64,000 bases of DNA, taken from positions 1 to 64,000 of the forward strand of contig CALEZI010000117.1 in assembly GCA_937928755.1 (NCBI GenBank), given 5' to 3'. The notes under the pieces are model-generated. The model did not search any database. It saw only the letters and a program-made list of their open reading frames with translations, and was not told the DNA's origin. The DNA is from an uncultured Rhodanobacteraceae bacterium (GTDB lineage: Bacteria > Pseudomonadota > Gammaproteobacteria > Xanthomonadales > SZUA-5). Position 1 is the first letter of the stretch, and each line of letters starts with the position of its first letter. Positions 8,915 to 18,857 of the stretch are shown here, piece after piece. The translations under genes and the position numbers were made by a program.

Positions 8915-11107
8915 ATGCAGATCGATCGCGCCAACGTCCTGCGCTTTCTTCTCTACGTCGTCCTGTACGTGGCGGCGGCGGAGTTTGCGGTGGTGTTCGT
9001 GTCGTTGCCGAGCGACGTCACGCTGATCTGGCCATCAGCCGGCGTCGCTTATGCCGTGCTGGTATTCCACGGCCCACGCTGGTGGCCGGTAATACCCGTA
9101 TCCATCCTGGTGACCCATTTGCTGGTGACCCCGGCGCCCTGGATGTTCGTACCGTTTTCGGCGGCCAGTAACACGATCGCAACCGTGATCGCGGTGACCG
9201 TGGCGAGGCGCCTGGGTGGCACCGAGCTGGTGACCTTGCGCGTTAGCAATGGATTTTCGCTGCTGATTGGCGGCCTGCTGAGCGCCAGCATCAGTGCACT
9301 GATCGGCGTCAGCGGCATGCTGCTTTCGGGGATGATCGCCCCGCACCACTTCATCCATGCGCTCGGCAAGTGGTTCTCCGGGGATGTCTTCGGCATCATC
9401 GTGGTGACGCCGTTCATGCTGATGGTCTTGCGTTCGATCCAGCGCGGCTCGTTTTCCGACACACCGCTCGAGTTCGCCGGCTGGCGCGAAAAGCTGATCT
9501 GGACGTTATCGAGCCTGATCGGCATCGTCGTCATCGTCGACGCCAGCTCGGCGAGTCCAGCTTATGCGCTTGGCCTGAGCTTCCTGCCGCTGACCTTCCT
9601 GCTCTGGAGCGCCCTGCGTTTCGAACCGATCTGGACCGGCGGCGCAACCATGCTGTTCGCGCTGATCGTGGTCACGCTGATCGGCCTTGATATCGGTGGC
9701 TTCAGCGCGCCGGCGGACCTGTTGGAGAACTTCATCCTGCTGTCCTTGTTGTCGGTGATGGCGATCGTTCCGCAACTGGTCGCAGCGGCAAACTATCGTG
9801 TGCGCGCAGCCGCCTTCGAGATGCTGGTGCGCGCGCGCACCGATCGCCTGACCGGCTTGCCCAGCCGCACGCATTTCGAAGAGGCACTCACGCAGATGCT
9901 GGCAAATCGCCCGGAAATCGCGCGCGGCGGCGCCATCGCCTATGTCGACCTCGATGAATTCAAGCTGGTCAACGATACCGCCAGCCATGCCGCCGGCGAC
10001 GAGGCCATCCGCCAGTTGGCCAGCGTGATGCGTGCAAAGTTGGCGGACGATGTGTTGCTGGCTCGGCTCGGCGCCGATGAGTTCGGCATCCTCTGGCTGG
10101 ATGCCGATCTTGCGCGCGCCGAAGCGGACATGCGGGAAATGCGCATCGCTGTATCCGAATTTCGCTTCGCCCACGCCGATCACGTTTTCGCGCTGACCGC
10201 GAGTATCGGACTCGTGCCGTTTCCGCCGCGGCGCAGCACCATCGCCGAACTGCTCGCGCAGGCCGACACCGCCTGTTACGCAGCCAAGGAACTGGGCGGC
10301 AACCGCGTCCAGGTGCAATCGCCGGACAACCCGGCGGTCGTCGAGCGCACGGCGGCCATGGGCTGGGTCGTGCGCATCAACGATGCGCTGGAAAACGACC
10401 GCTTCGAGCTCTACGGCCAGCGCATCCTGTCGTTCAAGCCGGAGCCCTACGAATCGTTCGAAATCCTGCTGCGCCTGCGCGACGAACACGATGAAGCACT
10501 GCTGCCGAGTCGGTTCATCCCGGCCGCCGAGCGCTTCCAGTTGGCGGGTCGAATCGACCGCCATGTGATTGACCGCAGTCTGCGCTGGCTGGAGAACGAT
10601 CCGCGCGCACGCGGCACCCATCTCAACATCAACCTGTCGGCGTCGACGCTGGCCGATGAGGATTTCACCTCGTTCCTGCGTCAGCGGCTGAAATCCAGCA
10701 ACGTCGACCCCGGGCAGATTTGCCTGGAAATCACCGAAACCAGCGCCGTGCGCGACCTCGATCACGCGCGCCAGTTGATTTCGCATTTCAAGGCCCTGGG
10801 CGTGCGTTTCGCACTGGACGACTTTGGCACCGGATTCTGCTCGTTCGCCTACCTGCGCGACCTGGACGTCGACATCTTCAAGATCGACGGCAGCTTCATC
10901 CGCGATTTCGACAAGAACGAGCTGTCGCTGGCGATCGTCAAGTCGATCGTCGAGATCGCCCGCGTACTCGGCAAACGCACGGTCGCCGAATCCGTCGAAG
11001 ATCCACGCCTGGGTCGCTTGCTGCAGGACATCGGCGTCGATGCCGTTCAGGGGTACGCCTACCACCGGCCGGAACCCCTGCGCTTGCTGCTGGCGCACGC
11101 GGCGTAG
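8915..11107 (+). CDS. MASE1-GGDEF-EAL cyclic-di-GMP signalling protein
   Basis: This is a 730-residue inner-membrane protein. Residues 1 to about 300 form a MASE1-type sensor with roughly eight membrane segments (start MQIDRANVLRFLLYVVLYV, WPSAGVAYAVLV, GDVFGIIVVTPF). Residues about 310-475 are a GGDEF domain (RTDRLTGLPSRTHFEEAL) whose signature reads RLGADEFG near residue 387, GADEF instead of GGDEF; I see no RxxD inhibitory site. Residues about 485-725 are an EAL domain. Its signature is EIL (near 516) instead of EAL, but the other catalytic acids are kept: LNINLSAS, CLEITET, ALDDFGTG near 635, FKID, AESVED and VQGY. The net activity is probably c-di-GMP hydrolysis, which is an inference. 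The ATG at 8915 precedes the first membrane helix. It is monocistronic and divergent from rlmI. Confidence 0.9.
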   Translation: MQIDRANVLRFLLYVVLYVAAAEFAVVFVSLPSDVTLIWPSAGVAYAVLVFHGPRWWPVIPVSILVTHLLVTPAPWMFVPFSAASNTIATVIAVTVARRLGGTELVTLRVSNGFSLLIGGLLSASISALIGVSGMLLSGMIAPHHFIHALGKWFSGDVFGIIVVTPFMLMVLRSIQRGSFSDTPLEFAGWREKLIWTLSSLIGIVVIVDASSASPAYALGLSFLPLTFLLWSALRFEPIWTGGATMLFALIVVTLIGLDIGGFSAPADLLENFILLSLLSVMAIVPQLVAAANYRVRAAAFEMLVRARTDRLTGLPSRTHFEEALTQMLANRPEIARGGAIAYVDLDEFKLVNDTASHAAGDEAIRQLASVMRAKLADDVLLARLGADEFGILWLDADLARAEADMREMRIAVSEFRFAHADHVFALTASIGLVPFPPRRSTIAELLAQADTACYAAKELGGNRVQVQSPDNPAVVERTAAMGWVVRINDALENDRFELYGQRILSFKPEPYESFEILLRLRDEHDEALLPSRFIPAAERFQLAGRIDRHVIDRSLRWLENDPRARGTHLNINLSASTLADEDFTSFLRQRLKSSNVDPGQICLEITETSAVRDLDHARQLISHFKALGVRFALDDFGTGFCSFAYLRDLDVDIFKIDGSFIRDFDKNELSLAIVKSIVEIARVLGKRTVAESVEDPRLGRLLQDIGVDAVQGYAYHRPEPLRLLLAHAA

Positions 11108-11429
11108 GCCCCCCTGGACGGTCCGGGTGGTCCCTGCAGGTGCGCTGGTTCACGCATCAAACTGGCGACCATGCGGACTGCCTTTTTGTCCGCAAAGGAC
11201 GCAAAGGACGCAAAGAGAGCCAAGAACCAGGGTGTTGATGTTCTGCTGGCTTTGGTTTCCTTTGCGTTCTTTGCGTTCTTTGCGTTCTTTGCGGACAGAT
11301 TTCTTCTTTCAATGACTTGCGTGATGTTTGGCGGGTACGGGCTGATCCGGCGAGTTTTGCCGTCGGCGCGATGAACCCGCCACCGCACCACCGCCGGAAC
11401 TTCCCGCGCGCCTCGGTGACCAAGCACCG
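11108..11429. other. Gap filled by a composite inverted repeat
   Basis: The 322-bp gap holds the nonamer hairpin at 11188-11296. Its left flank (about 11128-11187) recurs upstream of the similar element at 29841. No gene is visible. Confidence 0.6.
11188..11296. repeat. CTTTGCGTC-family hairpin repeat, copy 1
   Basis: The left arm starts GTCCGCAAAGGACGCAAAG and the right arm is its complement, with CTTTGCGTT units ending GCGGAC. The arms enclose about 45 bp of unrelated sequence. Related copies lie at 29841, 37993, 50106 and 60491. Confidence 0.85.
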
Positions 11430-12542
11430 ATGCGAATCGCACCCACCAACCCCGACCTGCTGCTGCACCACTATGCCTGGCGTAATCGCACGGCCTTGTG
11501 GCGCGCGCAGATCGCGGAGTCGGCGTTCACGGCGTCAGCCTTGCTGGCCTTCATCGGCTTTGGCCTCTGGGTCGTGGATCCGCAGTGGACCGTTTTGCTG
11601 CGCAGCGATGCCAGCTGGGCGCGGCCGCTTCCCGCGACGCTGCTGGCGCTGACGCTGGCGACCTTGCTGCTGCTGCGCGGCCGCGCACAGCGCCGTGCGC
11701 TGGCAAGCGTCGAGCGCAACGACTGGCTCGCAGCGCTGCCGATCGAACCGGACTTGCGAAGGCAGGCGCGACGCCACCGCGTCGCGCTGGCGACCGCCGC
11801 GTCGGCGCTCGCGATGGTTGCCGTAATCGCCTGGGCCGCATCCCGCGCCGAACAACCGGCGATCACGCTACTGATCGCGCTGCCGGCTGGCGCCGTGCTC
11901 GGCAGCGTCGGCGTGTGGTTGATCCCGGAAGGCCGAGCGGCGCGCAGCCCGGTCAGCAGGGCGCGCGCAGCGGCCGTCAACATCGCCGCCGAAACGCGCG
12001 GACTCGAATTGCTCGGCGCTGCGCTGGAACCTGCCGTGGCGCGCCTGCCCAAGGGCGCTCCGTGGGTGGCCGGGAGCTTCATGCTGCTGCCGCCGTCGAC
12101 GCCGTCGATCGCAATTCCCGGCTTGATGCTGCTGTTCACCGCGGCCTCGCTGCTGCTCGACCTCATCGTCCACTGGCGCGCCCGCTTTCTCGCCGATCAG
12201 TCCTGGCTGGCGGCGCAACCGCTGCCAGCGGCGCGGCTGTTCAACGCCTATCTGGGTGCGCTGGCCAAACGCGCCACGCTGCTGTCCCTGGTCGTTGGCG
12301 CCTGCCTGCATGCTCTCGGCGCGCCGGCTGTCTTCGCCTGGCTGCTGGCATTGGCGCTGTGGCTGCTGTTCGCCGATGCAGTGCTCTGCGCCTTCGCCAC
12401 GCGACTGACGCCCTGGCAATTCCCGATGTTGCTGATGCTGCATGGTGCTGCGCTGCTGGCCAGCCTGCAGGTATTGCCACCGGCGGTGCCGCTGGTGCTG
12501 CTGGCCTGCGCTGTTCTGGCCTGGCGCCGAGGAGTTCGATGA
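11430..12542 (+). CDS. ABC transporter permease-like membrane protein
   Basis: The 370-residue protein has many hydrophobic segments (around residues 30-50, 70-90, 115-160, 215-245, 275-345 and 345-365) and no recognisable soluble domain. Its stop codon overlaps the start of an ABC ATPase gene in ATGA, so the two are translationally coupled and it is read as the membrane half of an ABC-2-type exporter. It is very rich in alanine and leucine. The ATG at 11430 is the only good start. The substrate is unknown. Confidence 0.75.
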   Translation: MRIAPTNPDLLLHHYAWRNRTALWRAQIAESAFTASALLAFIGFGLWVVDPQWTVLLRSDASWARPLPATLLALTLATLLLLRGRAQRRALASVERNDWLAALPIEPDLRRQARRHRVALATAASALAMVAVIAWAASRAEQPAITLLIALPAGAVLGSVGVWLIPEGRAARSPVSRARAAAVNIAAETRGLELLGAALEPAVARLPKGAPWVAGSFMLLPPSTPSIAIPGLMLLFTAASLLLDLIVHWRARFLADQSWLAAQPLPAARLFNAYLGALAKRATLLSLVVGACLHALGAPAVFAWLLALALWLLFADAVLCAFATRLTPWQFPMLLMLHGAALLASLQVLPPAVPLVLLACAVLAWRRGVR

Positions 12543-13279
12543 GCGACAAACTGCTGGAAGTTCGCGGCCTGCACCTTCGCTTTGGCGAAAATCACGTGCT
12601 GCGCGGCGTCGATCTCGACATCGCGCGCGGGCAATTGCTCGGCCTGGTCGGACCGAACGGTTCCGGCAAGACCAGCCTGATCCGCGCCATCACCGGCCTG
12701 CTGCCGATGCATGCCGGAAGCTTGCGGGTTGCCGGCAACGAACTCGCTGCTGATCCCCTGGCGGCGCGCCGCAACTTCGGATTCGCTCCAGATCCGGCCC
12801 GCCTGCCGGCCGCACTCACCGGACGCCAGGCGCTGTCGGTCACCGCGGCCGCCCGCGGACTCGCGGATGTCCCCGAAAGTGCGCTGACCTTGTGCGAACG
12901 TCTGGGCGCAAGTCGCTGGCTCGACCAGCGCATCGAAAGCTGTTCGCTGGGAACGCGGCAGAAGTTCGCGATCCTGATCGGCCTCACCGGCGATCCACCA
13001 TTGCTGGTGCTCGACGAAGTCATGAACGGACTCGACCCGATCTCCAGCCATGAACTCAAGCTGGAACTGATCGAACGCTGCGAACGCGGCTGCGGCGTGC
13101 TGCTCGCCACCCACGGCCTGGAAATTGCGCCGACGCTGCTGACCCATGCAGCGCTGTTGCACGACGGTCGAATCCTGCACCGCTGGGGCGCCGAGGAGCT
13201 CACCGCCTGGCGCCACGCCGACCCCGGTGCGTTCGAGCGCGCGGTGGTGGCCGCGCTCAGGGCCGAGGTTGCCCGATAG
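12539..13279 (+). CDS. ABC transporter ATP-binding protein
   Basis: The 246-residue ABC ATPase has Walker A GPNGSGKTS near residue 39, a degenerate signature CSLGTRQKFA in place of LSGGQ, Walker B LLVLDEVMNGLDP and the H-loop ATHGLE. It starts with ATG inside the stop codon of the permease gene. The LGT signature variant and the short length resemble bacterial ABC-2 exporter ATPases. Cargo is unknown. Confidence 0.88.
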   Translation: MSDKLLEVRGLHLRFGENHVLRGVDLDIARGQLLGLVGPNGSGKTSLIRAITGLLPMHAGSLRVAGNELAADPLAARRNFGFAPDPARLPAALTGRQALSVTAAARGLADVPESALTLCERLGASRWLDQRIESCSLGTRQKFAILIGLTGDPPLLVLDEVMNGLDPISSHELKLELIERCERGCGVLLATHGLEIAPTLLTHAALLHDGRILHRWGAEELTAWRHADPGAFERAVVAALRAEVAR

Positions 13280-13341
13280 CCACCAACCGTTGAACCATGT
13301 TCCCGCTGGTTTTCGCTGTTGAGCCAGGCGTGACGAGAATC

Positions 13342-13395
13342 AGATGCAGCGGAGATTTTTTCAGCCAACGACGGCAATCCACACTGGTAGCCGAT
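13342..13395. repeat. Degenerate MITE end
   Basis: The segment TTTTTTCAGCCAACGACGG, followed by CAATCCACACTGGTAGCCG, resembles the right end of the element at 3579-3745 (TTTCTTCAGCCAATTAATGG, then CAAACCACACTAGCGGCC). No left end was found nearby, so it looks like a solo or eroded end. Confidence 0.5.
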
Positions 13396-13495
13396 GCACG
13401 ATTACCGTGGCTGCGGGATTCTCCTGCGCAAAACATAAGACTCTTGTTAACATTGTCGGCTTGGCAGATTCGCCGGGCACAACTTGGGGACATGG

Positions 13496-14224
13496 ATGCG
13501 CTTTAATTTCGCAACGGCCGCCGGCCTGATGGCCGTTATCCTGTTGGCTGCGGGCTGCGCCAGCGTACCGCCACAGCAGGCATTCAATCGCGAAGCTGCA
13601 GACATCCACAGCATCCGGGTGCTGCCGATGGCCGAGTCGGAAATCGGGCTGGCCTTCCTGAATCATCCCGGCGCCAATTTTGGCCTGATCGGCGGCTTGG
13701 TCGCGGCGTCCGACATCTCCAGCAAGGAGAACAAGCTGCAGAAACAGATGGCGGCCAGTCAGCTCGATCACCTGGCGGTTTTCCGTGAGGAATTCGCCGC
13801 AGCGATGCAGGCGCAGGGCTACACCCTCACCTGGTCCGAGCCGCTGCCGGCCAAGAGCAAGGTCGCGCGCGACCGCTGGGGCCTGCGCAAGGCATACGGC
13901 GCCGTCGAAGGCGTCGATGCGCAGCTCGATCTGAGCTTGAACTTCGTCGGTTATGCGACCTCGGGTGCCGGCGATGCGTCGCCTTATCGCCCTGCCGTGC
14001 ACCTCGCGGCGCGCCTGCTCGATCCGGCGGGTAAACAGAACCTGTTCACCGACGTGCTGACCTACAACAACATCACCAACATTCCGACCGCCATCACCGT
14101 GAACCCGGACCCACGATTCGCGTATCCGGACTTCGAGCAGCTGGAGGCTGCCGGTGCCGACGTTGCCACCGGCATGAAGGTGGCGCTGGAGGAAACCGCC
14201 AAGCGTCTTTCGGAGCAGTTCTGA
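13496..14224 (+). CDS. Predicted lipoprotein of unknown function (first of a pair)
   Basis: The 242-residue protein has a type II signal peptide with lipobox LAAG before Cys21 (LMAVILLAAGCAS), so it is a lipoprotein. After the lipobox there is no obvious domain. Conserved-looking parts are IHSIRVLPMAESEIGLAFLN, then a glycine-rich GLIGGLVAAS patch, a helical region around 85-115, and a beta-rich second half. The ATG at 13496, with GGGGACATGG in front, is preferred over the upstream TTG at 13484. Its stop overlaps the next lipoprotein gene (TGATG), so the two are made together. Confidence 0.7.
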   Translation: MRFNFATAAGLMAVILLAAGCASVPPQQAFNREAADIHSIRVLPMAESEIGLAFLNHPGANFGLIGGLVAASDISSKENKLQKQMAASQLDHLAVFREEFAAAMQAQGYTLTWSEPLPAKSKVARDRWGLRKAYGAVEGVDAQLDLSLNFVGYATSGAGDASPYRPAVHLAARLLDPAGKQNLFTDVLTYNNITNIPTAITVNPDPRFAYPDFEQLEAAGADVATGMKVALEETAKRLSEQF

Positions 14225-14847
14225 TGCGTTTGGGTGTGGCGTGCCTTGCCCTGCTGCTCGCAGCGTGCGCGACGGAGCCGATGCGTCGCGTGGCCCTGGA
14301 CCAGGGCTGTGCGAGCTCGGTGGCGCAGCTCATTGCCCACCCGGCCTTCGTGCCGGACGCGGCGAAGCCCAAGCTCAAGCCGAAGCAGGCGCAGTTCGCA
14401 GATTACGCGGCGTGCGTCGAGCGCGACGGAACTCGCACCGGCGCCGCGCTGTTCCGAATCGACCAGGTCGCGCCACCGTCCACGCTGACACTCACCATCG
14501 TCAGCGATTCGCGCGGCACACTGGCCGCCAGGATCGAGCTGCTCGACGCTGACTTCAATCCGGTGCGCAGCCACGGCTTCGACGACTTCGTGCGCCGCGG
14601 CATGCAATACACGCTGGACATGTTCCACAACGTCGGCGATCCGCCGATCCGCTACTTGCTGGTGTCCCCGGATCCCGCCAGGGTCGGCGGCGTGGACCAG
14701 CACTTCGGCGCGCAAACGCAGACGCTGTTCGTCGGCACCGGCTACTACAATCACGGCGTCGAGAGCGTCAGCAGCCGCCCGCTGGGCGACGCCGGTACGC
14801 TCATCGTCTCAGTCCGCCCACAGGGTTCGGCGCCGCTGAAGTACTGA
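14224..14847 (+). CDS. Predicted lipoprotein of unknown function (second of a pair)
   Basis: The 207-residue protein has a short type II signal peptide with Cys15 in LALLLAACATE. The rest looks like a mixed alpha/beta or beta-sandwich fold with DQGCASSVAQLIAHP, a basic PKLKPKQ segment and a tyrosine-rich FVGTGYYNHGV part. It starts inside the stop codon of the previous lipoprotein gene. The pair is upstream of yadG, 41 bp away, and may share its transcript. I do not recognise a family. Confidence 0.65.
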   Translation: MRLGVACLALLLAACATEPMRRVALDQGCASSVAQLIAHPAFVPDAAKPKLKPKQAQFADYAACVERDGTRTGAALFRIDQVAPPSTLTLTIVSDSRGTLAARIELLDADFNPVRSHGFDDFVRRGMQYTLDMFHNVGDPPIRYLLVSPDPARVGGVDQHFGAQTQTLFVGTGYYNHGVESVSSRPLGDAGTLIVSVRPQGSAPLKY

Positions 14848-14888
14848 GGCTTCCAGGATCGAGCCAAGGGATAGAGTAGCCGCGGGCC

Positions 14889-15847
<959 letters not shown>

Positions 15848-15851
<4 letters not shown>

Positions 15852-16636
15852 ATGCCGCGGGCGCGGTACCCGCGTTCAACGCGCGCGCGGTGTGGGCGAT
15901 CTACCGCTTCGAACTGGCGCGCTTTCTGCGCACCGTGGGCCAGAGCCTGCTGACACCGGTGATCACCACCTCGTTGTACTTCGTGGTATTCGGCGCAGCG
16001 ATCGGTTCGCGCATGGGCGAAATCGACGGCGTCAGTTACGGCGCCTTCATCGTGCCCGGCCTGATCATGCTCTCGGTGCTCACCGAGAGCATCAACAACG
16101 CGGCTTTCGGCATCTATTTTCCACGCTGGACCGGCACCAGCTATGAGTTGCTTTCGGCGCCGATTTCCCCCTTCGAGATCGTCTGCGGTTATGTCGGTGC
16201 GGCCGCCACCAAGTCGATCATTCTTGGTCTGGTGATCCTCGCCACTGCAGGACTGTTCGTGCCGCTGCAGATTCAGCATCCGCTGTGGATGTTCGGTTTC
16301 CTGGTGCTTACTGCGCTGAGCTTCTGCCTGTTCGGTTTCATCATTGGCATCTGGGCGCAGAGCTGGGAGCAATTGCAGGTGATCCCGATGCTGGTGATCA
16401 CGCCATTGACCTTCCTCGGCGGCGCCTTCTATTCGATCAACATGCTGCCGGGCGTCTGGAAGACCGTGGCGCTGTTCAACCCGATCGTCTATCTGGTCAG
16501 CGGTTTCCGCTGGGCGTTCTACGGTAACGCCGATGTTGCCGTCGGCATCAGCCTGGCGGCAACCTTCGGATTCTTCGCCGTGTGCCTGGGTGTGGTCTGG
16601 TGGATTTTCCGCACCGGGTATCGGTTGAAGCAATAG
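15848..16636 (+). CDS. yadH: ABC-2 type permease, YadH-like
   Basis: The 262-residue polytopic protein has about six membrane segments (from YRFELARFLRTVGQSLLTPV onward). It has the ABC-2 signature region GTSYELLSAPISPFE and ITPLTFLGGAFYSINMLPG, which is the conserved YadH/NodJ-type motif. The start ATG overlaps the stop of the ATPase gene. It forms the membrane part of the exporter with YadG. Confidence 0.9.
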
Positions 16637-16693
16637 GTTGTTGGTTGTTAGCAGCATGATCAAGCACAGCTGCGCGGCGGCGCGCATGCTTCT

Positions 16694-16764
16694 GGTGGGT
16701 CCAGACTTGTCTGGACGCTTTTCCTGCTGACCACCAGAAGCGTCCAGACAAGTCTGGACCCACC
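16694..16764. repeat. Paired GTCCAGAC palindromes with 27-bp perfect arms
   Basis: The left arm begins GGTGGGTCCAGACTTG and runs to 16720; the right arm from 16738 to 16764 is its exact complement, giving 27 bp of perfect pairing around 17 bases. It lies 57 bp after the yadH stop codon between convergent genes. Confidence 0.9.
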
Positions 16765-16893
16765 AACAGCAGAACGATCAACGACCGGCTCTACGACCGC
16801 TGGCCCCAGAAGCGCTCCATCACCAGATAAGTGAAGGACGCCGACCAATTGGCCGCGACAGTCAAGGCCATCCAGGCGTCGAGCTCATCGTCC

Positions 16894-17748
16894 TCAGCGC
16901 GCCTTGACCGCGAAGGCGTTGCTCAGCATGTCGCTGGAGAATTCTTCCGAGTTCTGGTGGCCGGTGGCGAAACGATACAAGGCCGCCGAGTAGATGCCGG
17001 ACAATGCCGCTTGCAGCAGCGCCAGGATCAGCGTACCGATGACACCGACCACCAGCAACGCCATGAACAGGCCGACGCTCTGGGCGCCGAGGGTGGCAAA
17101 CGCGAGCCCGCCGCAAACCAGCCACCAAAGCACCTGAGCCAAGCCGAAGACCAGCCCCACGCCGCCTTGTCCGATCAGGTTCTCGCCCCAGGTCTGCTTC
17201 AGCAGCAGCGCGCTTTCCTTGACCGCATCGAGCGGGCCGATGTCCCGGTGCACCAGGACCGGAACGACCATGAACGTTGCCACCGTCCAGGCGGCGCCGA
17301 TCAATCCGACAATCCATTTCCCGATAGCCGGCACGCGGTCCTGGATTGCCCGAAGGATCACGCCAACCGTGGCAGCGATTGCAGCGTAGCCGAGAATCGT
17401 GCCCACCTTGGACCAGGCTATGCGCAGTCCGTCGGCCACCGTCGGATCACTGCCTTCGAGGCGCATCGATGCCGCGCCAACCAATGCGGTGTTGAAGAAG
17501 AAGATCACGAAATACTGGACCAGATAAAAGGCGAACGCCCAGACATACAACAACGGCGACTGCTGATCTCCCCGCGCCAATTCGGGATTTCCCATGCCCA
17601 ACCAGATCAACGGGCCAACAAAGGTCAGCGCGACAATGATGGCGGCGACCGACGATACCGCCGGAAACACCAGCAACTCCTTGTCTTTCTGCAGCACGGA
17701 GGCGCTGGCCTTGATCAGAGCCCAACTGCGCGCGAATCGTTCGAACAT
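16894..17748 (-). CDS. Polytopic membrane protein, DUF6159-like
   Basis: The 284-residue protein begins MFERFARSWALIKASASVLQ, then KDKELLVFPAVS, the recognisable start of the DUF6159 family. It has about six membrane segments (roughly residues 30-55, 70-95, 125-160, 190-225, 235-265). The function of the family is unknown. The ATG at 17748 is preceded by CAGGAG at good spacing, so it is preferred over the longer frame. It is divergent from the Gld-like operon and convergent with yadH. Confidence 0.75.
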   Translation of the reverse strand: MFERFARSWALIKASASVLQKDKELLVFPAVSSVAAIIVALTFVGPLIWLGMGNPELARGDQQSPLLYVWAFAFYLVQYFVIFFFNTALVGAASMRLEGSDPTVADGLRIAWSKVGTILGYAAIAATVGVILRAIQDRVPAIGKWIVGLIGAAWTVATFMVVPVLVHRDIGPLDAVKESALLLKQTWGENLIGQGGVGLVFGLAQVLWWLVCGGLAFATLGAQSVGLFMALLVVGVIGTLILALLQAALSGIYSAALYRFATGHQNSEEFSSDMLSNAFAVKAR

Positions 17749-17921
17749 CGGGAACTCCTGGCCACGGATCATTGTCCCACAGGGTAACGCGCTGCTGCAG
17801 CGACGGAAAGTGGCTCATTGACTTGAAATCAATGGCCACGCCCCCACTGGCGCAGCACGCGCGGGGTCGCGACTCATCCGATTCATCAACATCCCGTCCA
17901 CCCGGTCCACTACTCTCGTGC

Positions 17922-18857
17922 ATGAAAATGATTGAAATCAAAAACTTAACGAAGAGATACGGGGATCTACTGGCGGTCGATTCGGTGAACTTCACCGTCG
18001 GCGCTGGAGAAGTCCTGGGCTTTCTCGGTCCCAACGGCGCCGGCAAATCCACCACCATGAAGATGATTGCCGGCTTCCTGACGCCGTCGGCAGGCAGCAT
18101 CAGCGTGTGCGGCTTCGATGTCGAAGCGCAGCCACTGGAAGCCAAGCGCTGCATCGGTTATCTGCCCGAGGGCGCCCCCGCCTACGGCGAGATGACGCCG
18201 GCCGGCTTCCTGCGCTTCATCGCCGATATTCGCGGCATTGCGCCGGGCGCGCGCGATCAACGCATCCGCGACGTGGTCGTCCGACTCGGCCTCGAGCGCG
18301 TGTTCGAGCAACCGATAGAAACCTTGTCGAAGGGCTTCAAGCGTCGCGTCGGCATCGCTCAGGCGATTTTGCACGACCCCAAGGTACTGGTCCTGGACGA
18401 GCCCACCGACGGCCTCGATCCGAATCAGAAGCATGAGGTGCGCACGCTGATTCAGGGTCTGGCCAAGGACAAGATCGTCGTGGTGTCTACCCACATCCTC
18501 GAAGAAGTGCACGCGGTGTGCACGCGCGCGATCATCATCGCCAATGGCCGCGTGGTTGCCGATGCCACGCCGGACGAACTCGAAGCACGCTCGCGTTATC
18601 ACCATGCGGTGACGGTGCGCGCCGATGACCTCGAAACGCTGAAGTCCATGTTGTCCGGCGTGGCCGGCGTCGACGAGGTGATCATCGACAACGAGGACAA
18701 GGTGGTGACCGCCTTCCCGCGCAAGGGTCAATCGATCTTCGCAGCCATCACCCGGCTGATCCAGGAACGCAAGCTTGCAGTCAGCGAAGTGCTGCTCGAA
18801 CGCGGGCGTCTGGATGAAGTCTTCCGCACCATCACCCAGACTGGAGCACGCTCATGA
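17922..18857 (+). CDS. ABC transporter ATP-binding protein, GldA-like
   Basis: The 311-residue ABC ATPase begins MKMIEIKNLTKRYGDLLAVD and has Walker A GPNGAGKST, signature LSKGFKRRVGIAQAI, Walker B VLVLDEPTDGLDP and H-loop STHILEEV. The C-terminal extension (about residues 215-311) is a small regulatory domain typical of the GldA/NatA/NosF group. It heads a four-gene operon of ATPase, permease, GldG-like auxiliary protein and DUF4340 protein. The start ATG is chosen because residues before it have no ABC similarity. Confidence 0.9.
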   Translation: MKMIEIKNLTKRYGDLLAVDSVNFTVGAGEVLGFLGPNGAGKSTTMKMIAGFLTPSAGSISVCGFDVEAQPLEAKRCIGYLPEGAPAYGEMTPAGFLRFIADIRGIAPGARDQRIRDVVVRLGLERVFEQPIETLSKGFKRRVGIAQAILHDPKVLVLDEPTDGLDPNQKHEVRTLIQGLAKDKIVVVSTHILEEVHAVCTRAIIIANGRVVADATPDELEARSRYHHAVTVRADDLETLKSMLSGVAGVDEVIIDNEDKVVTAFPRKGQSIFAAITRLIQERKLAVSEVLLERGRLDEVFRTITQTGARS

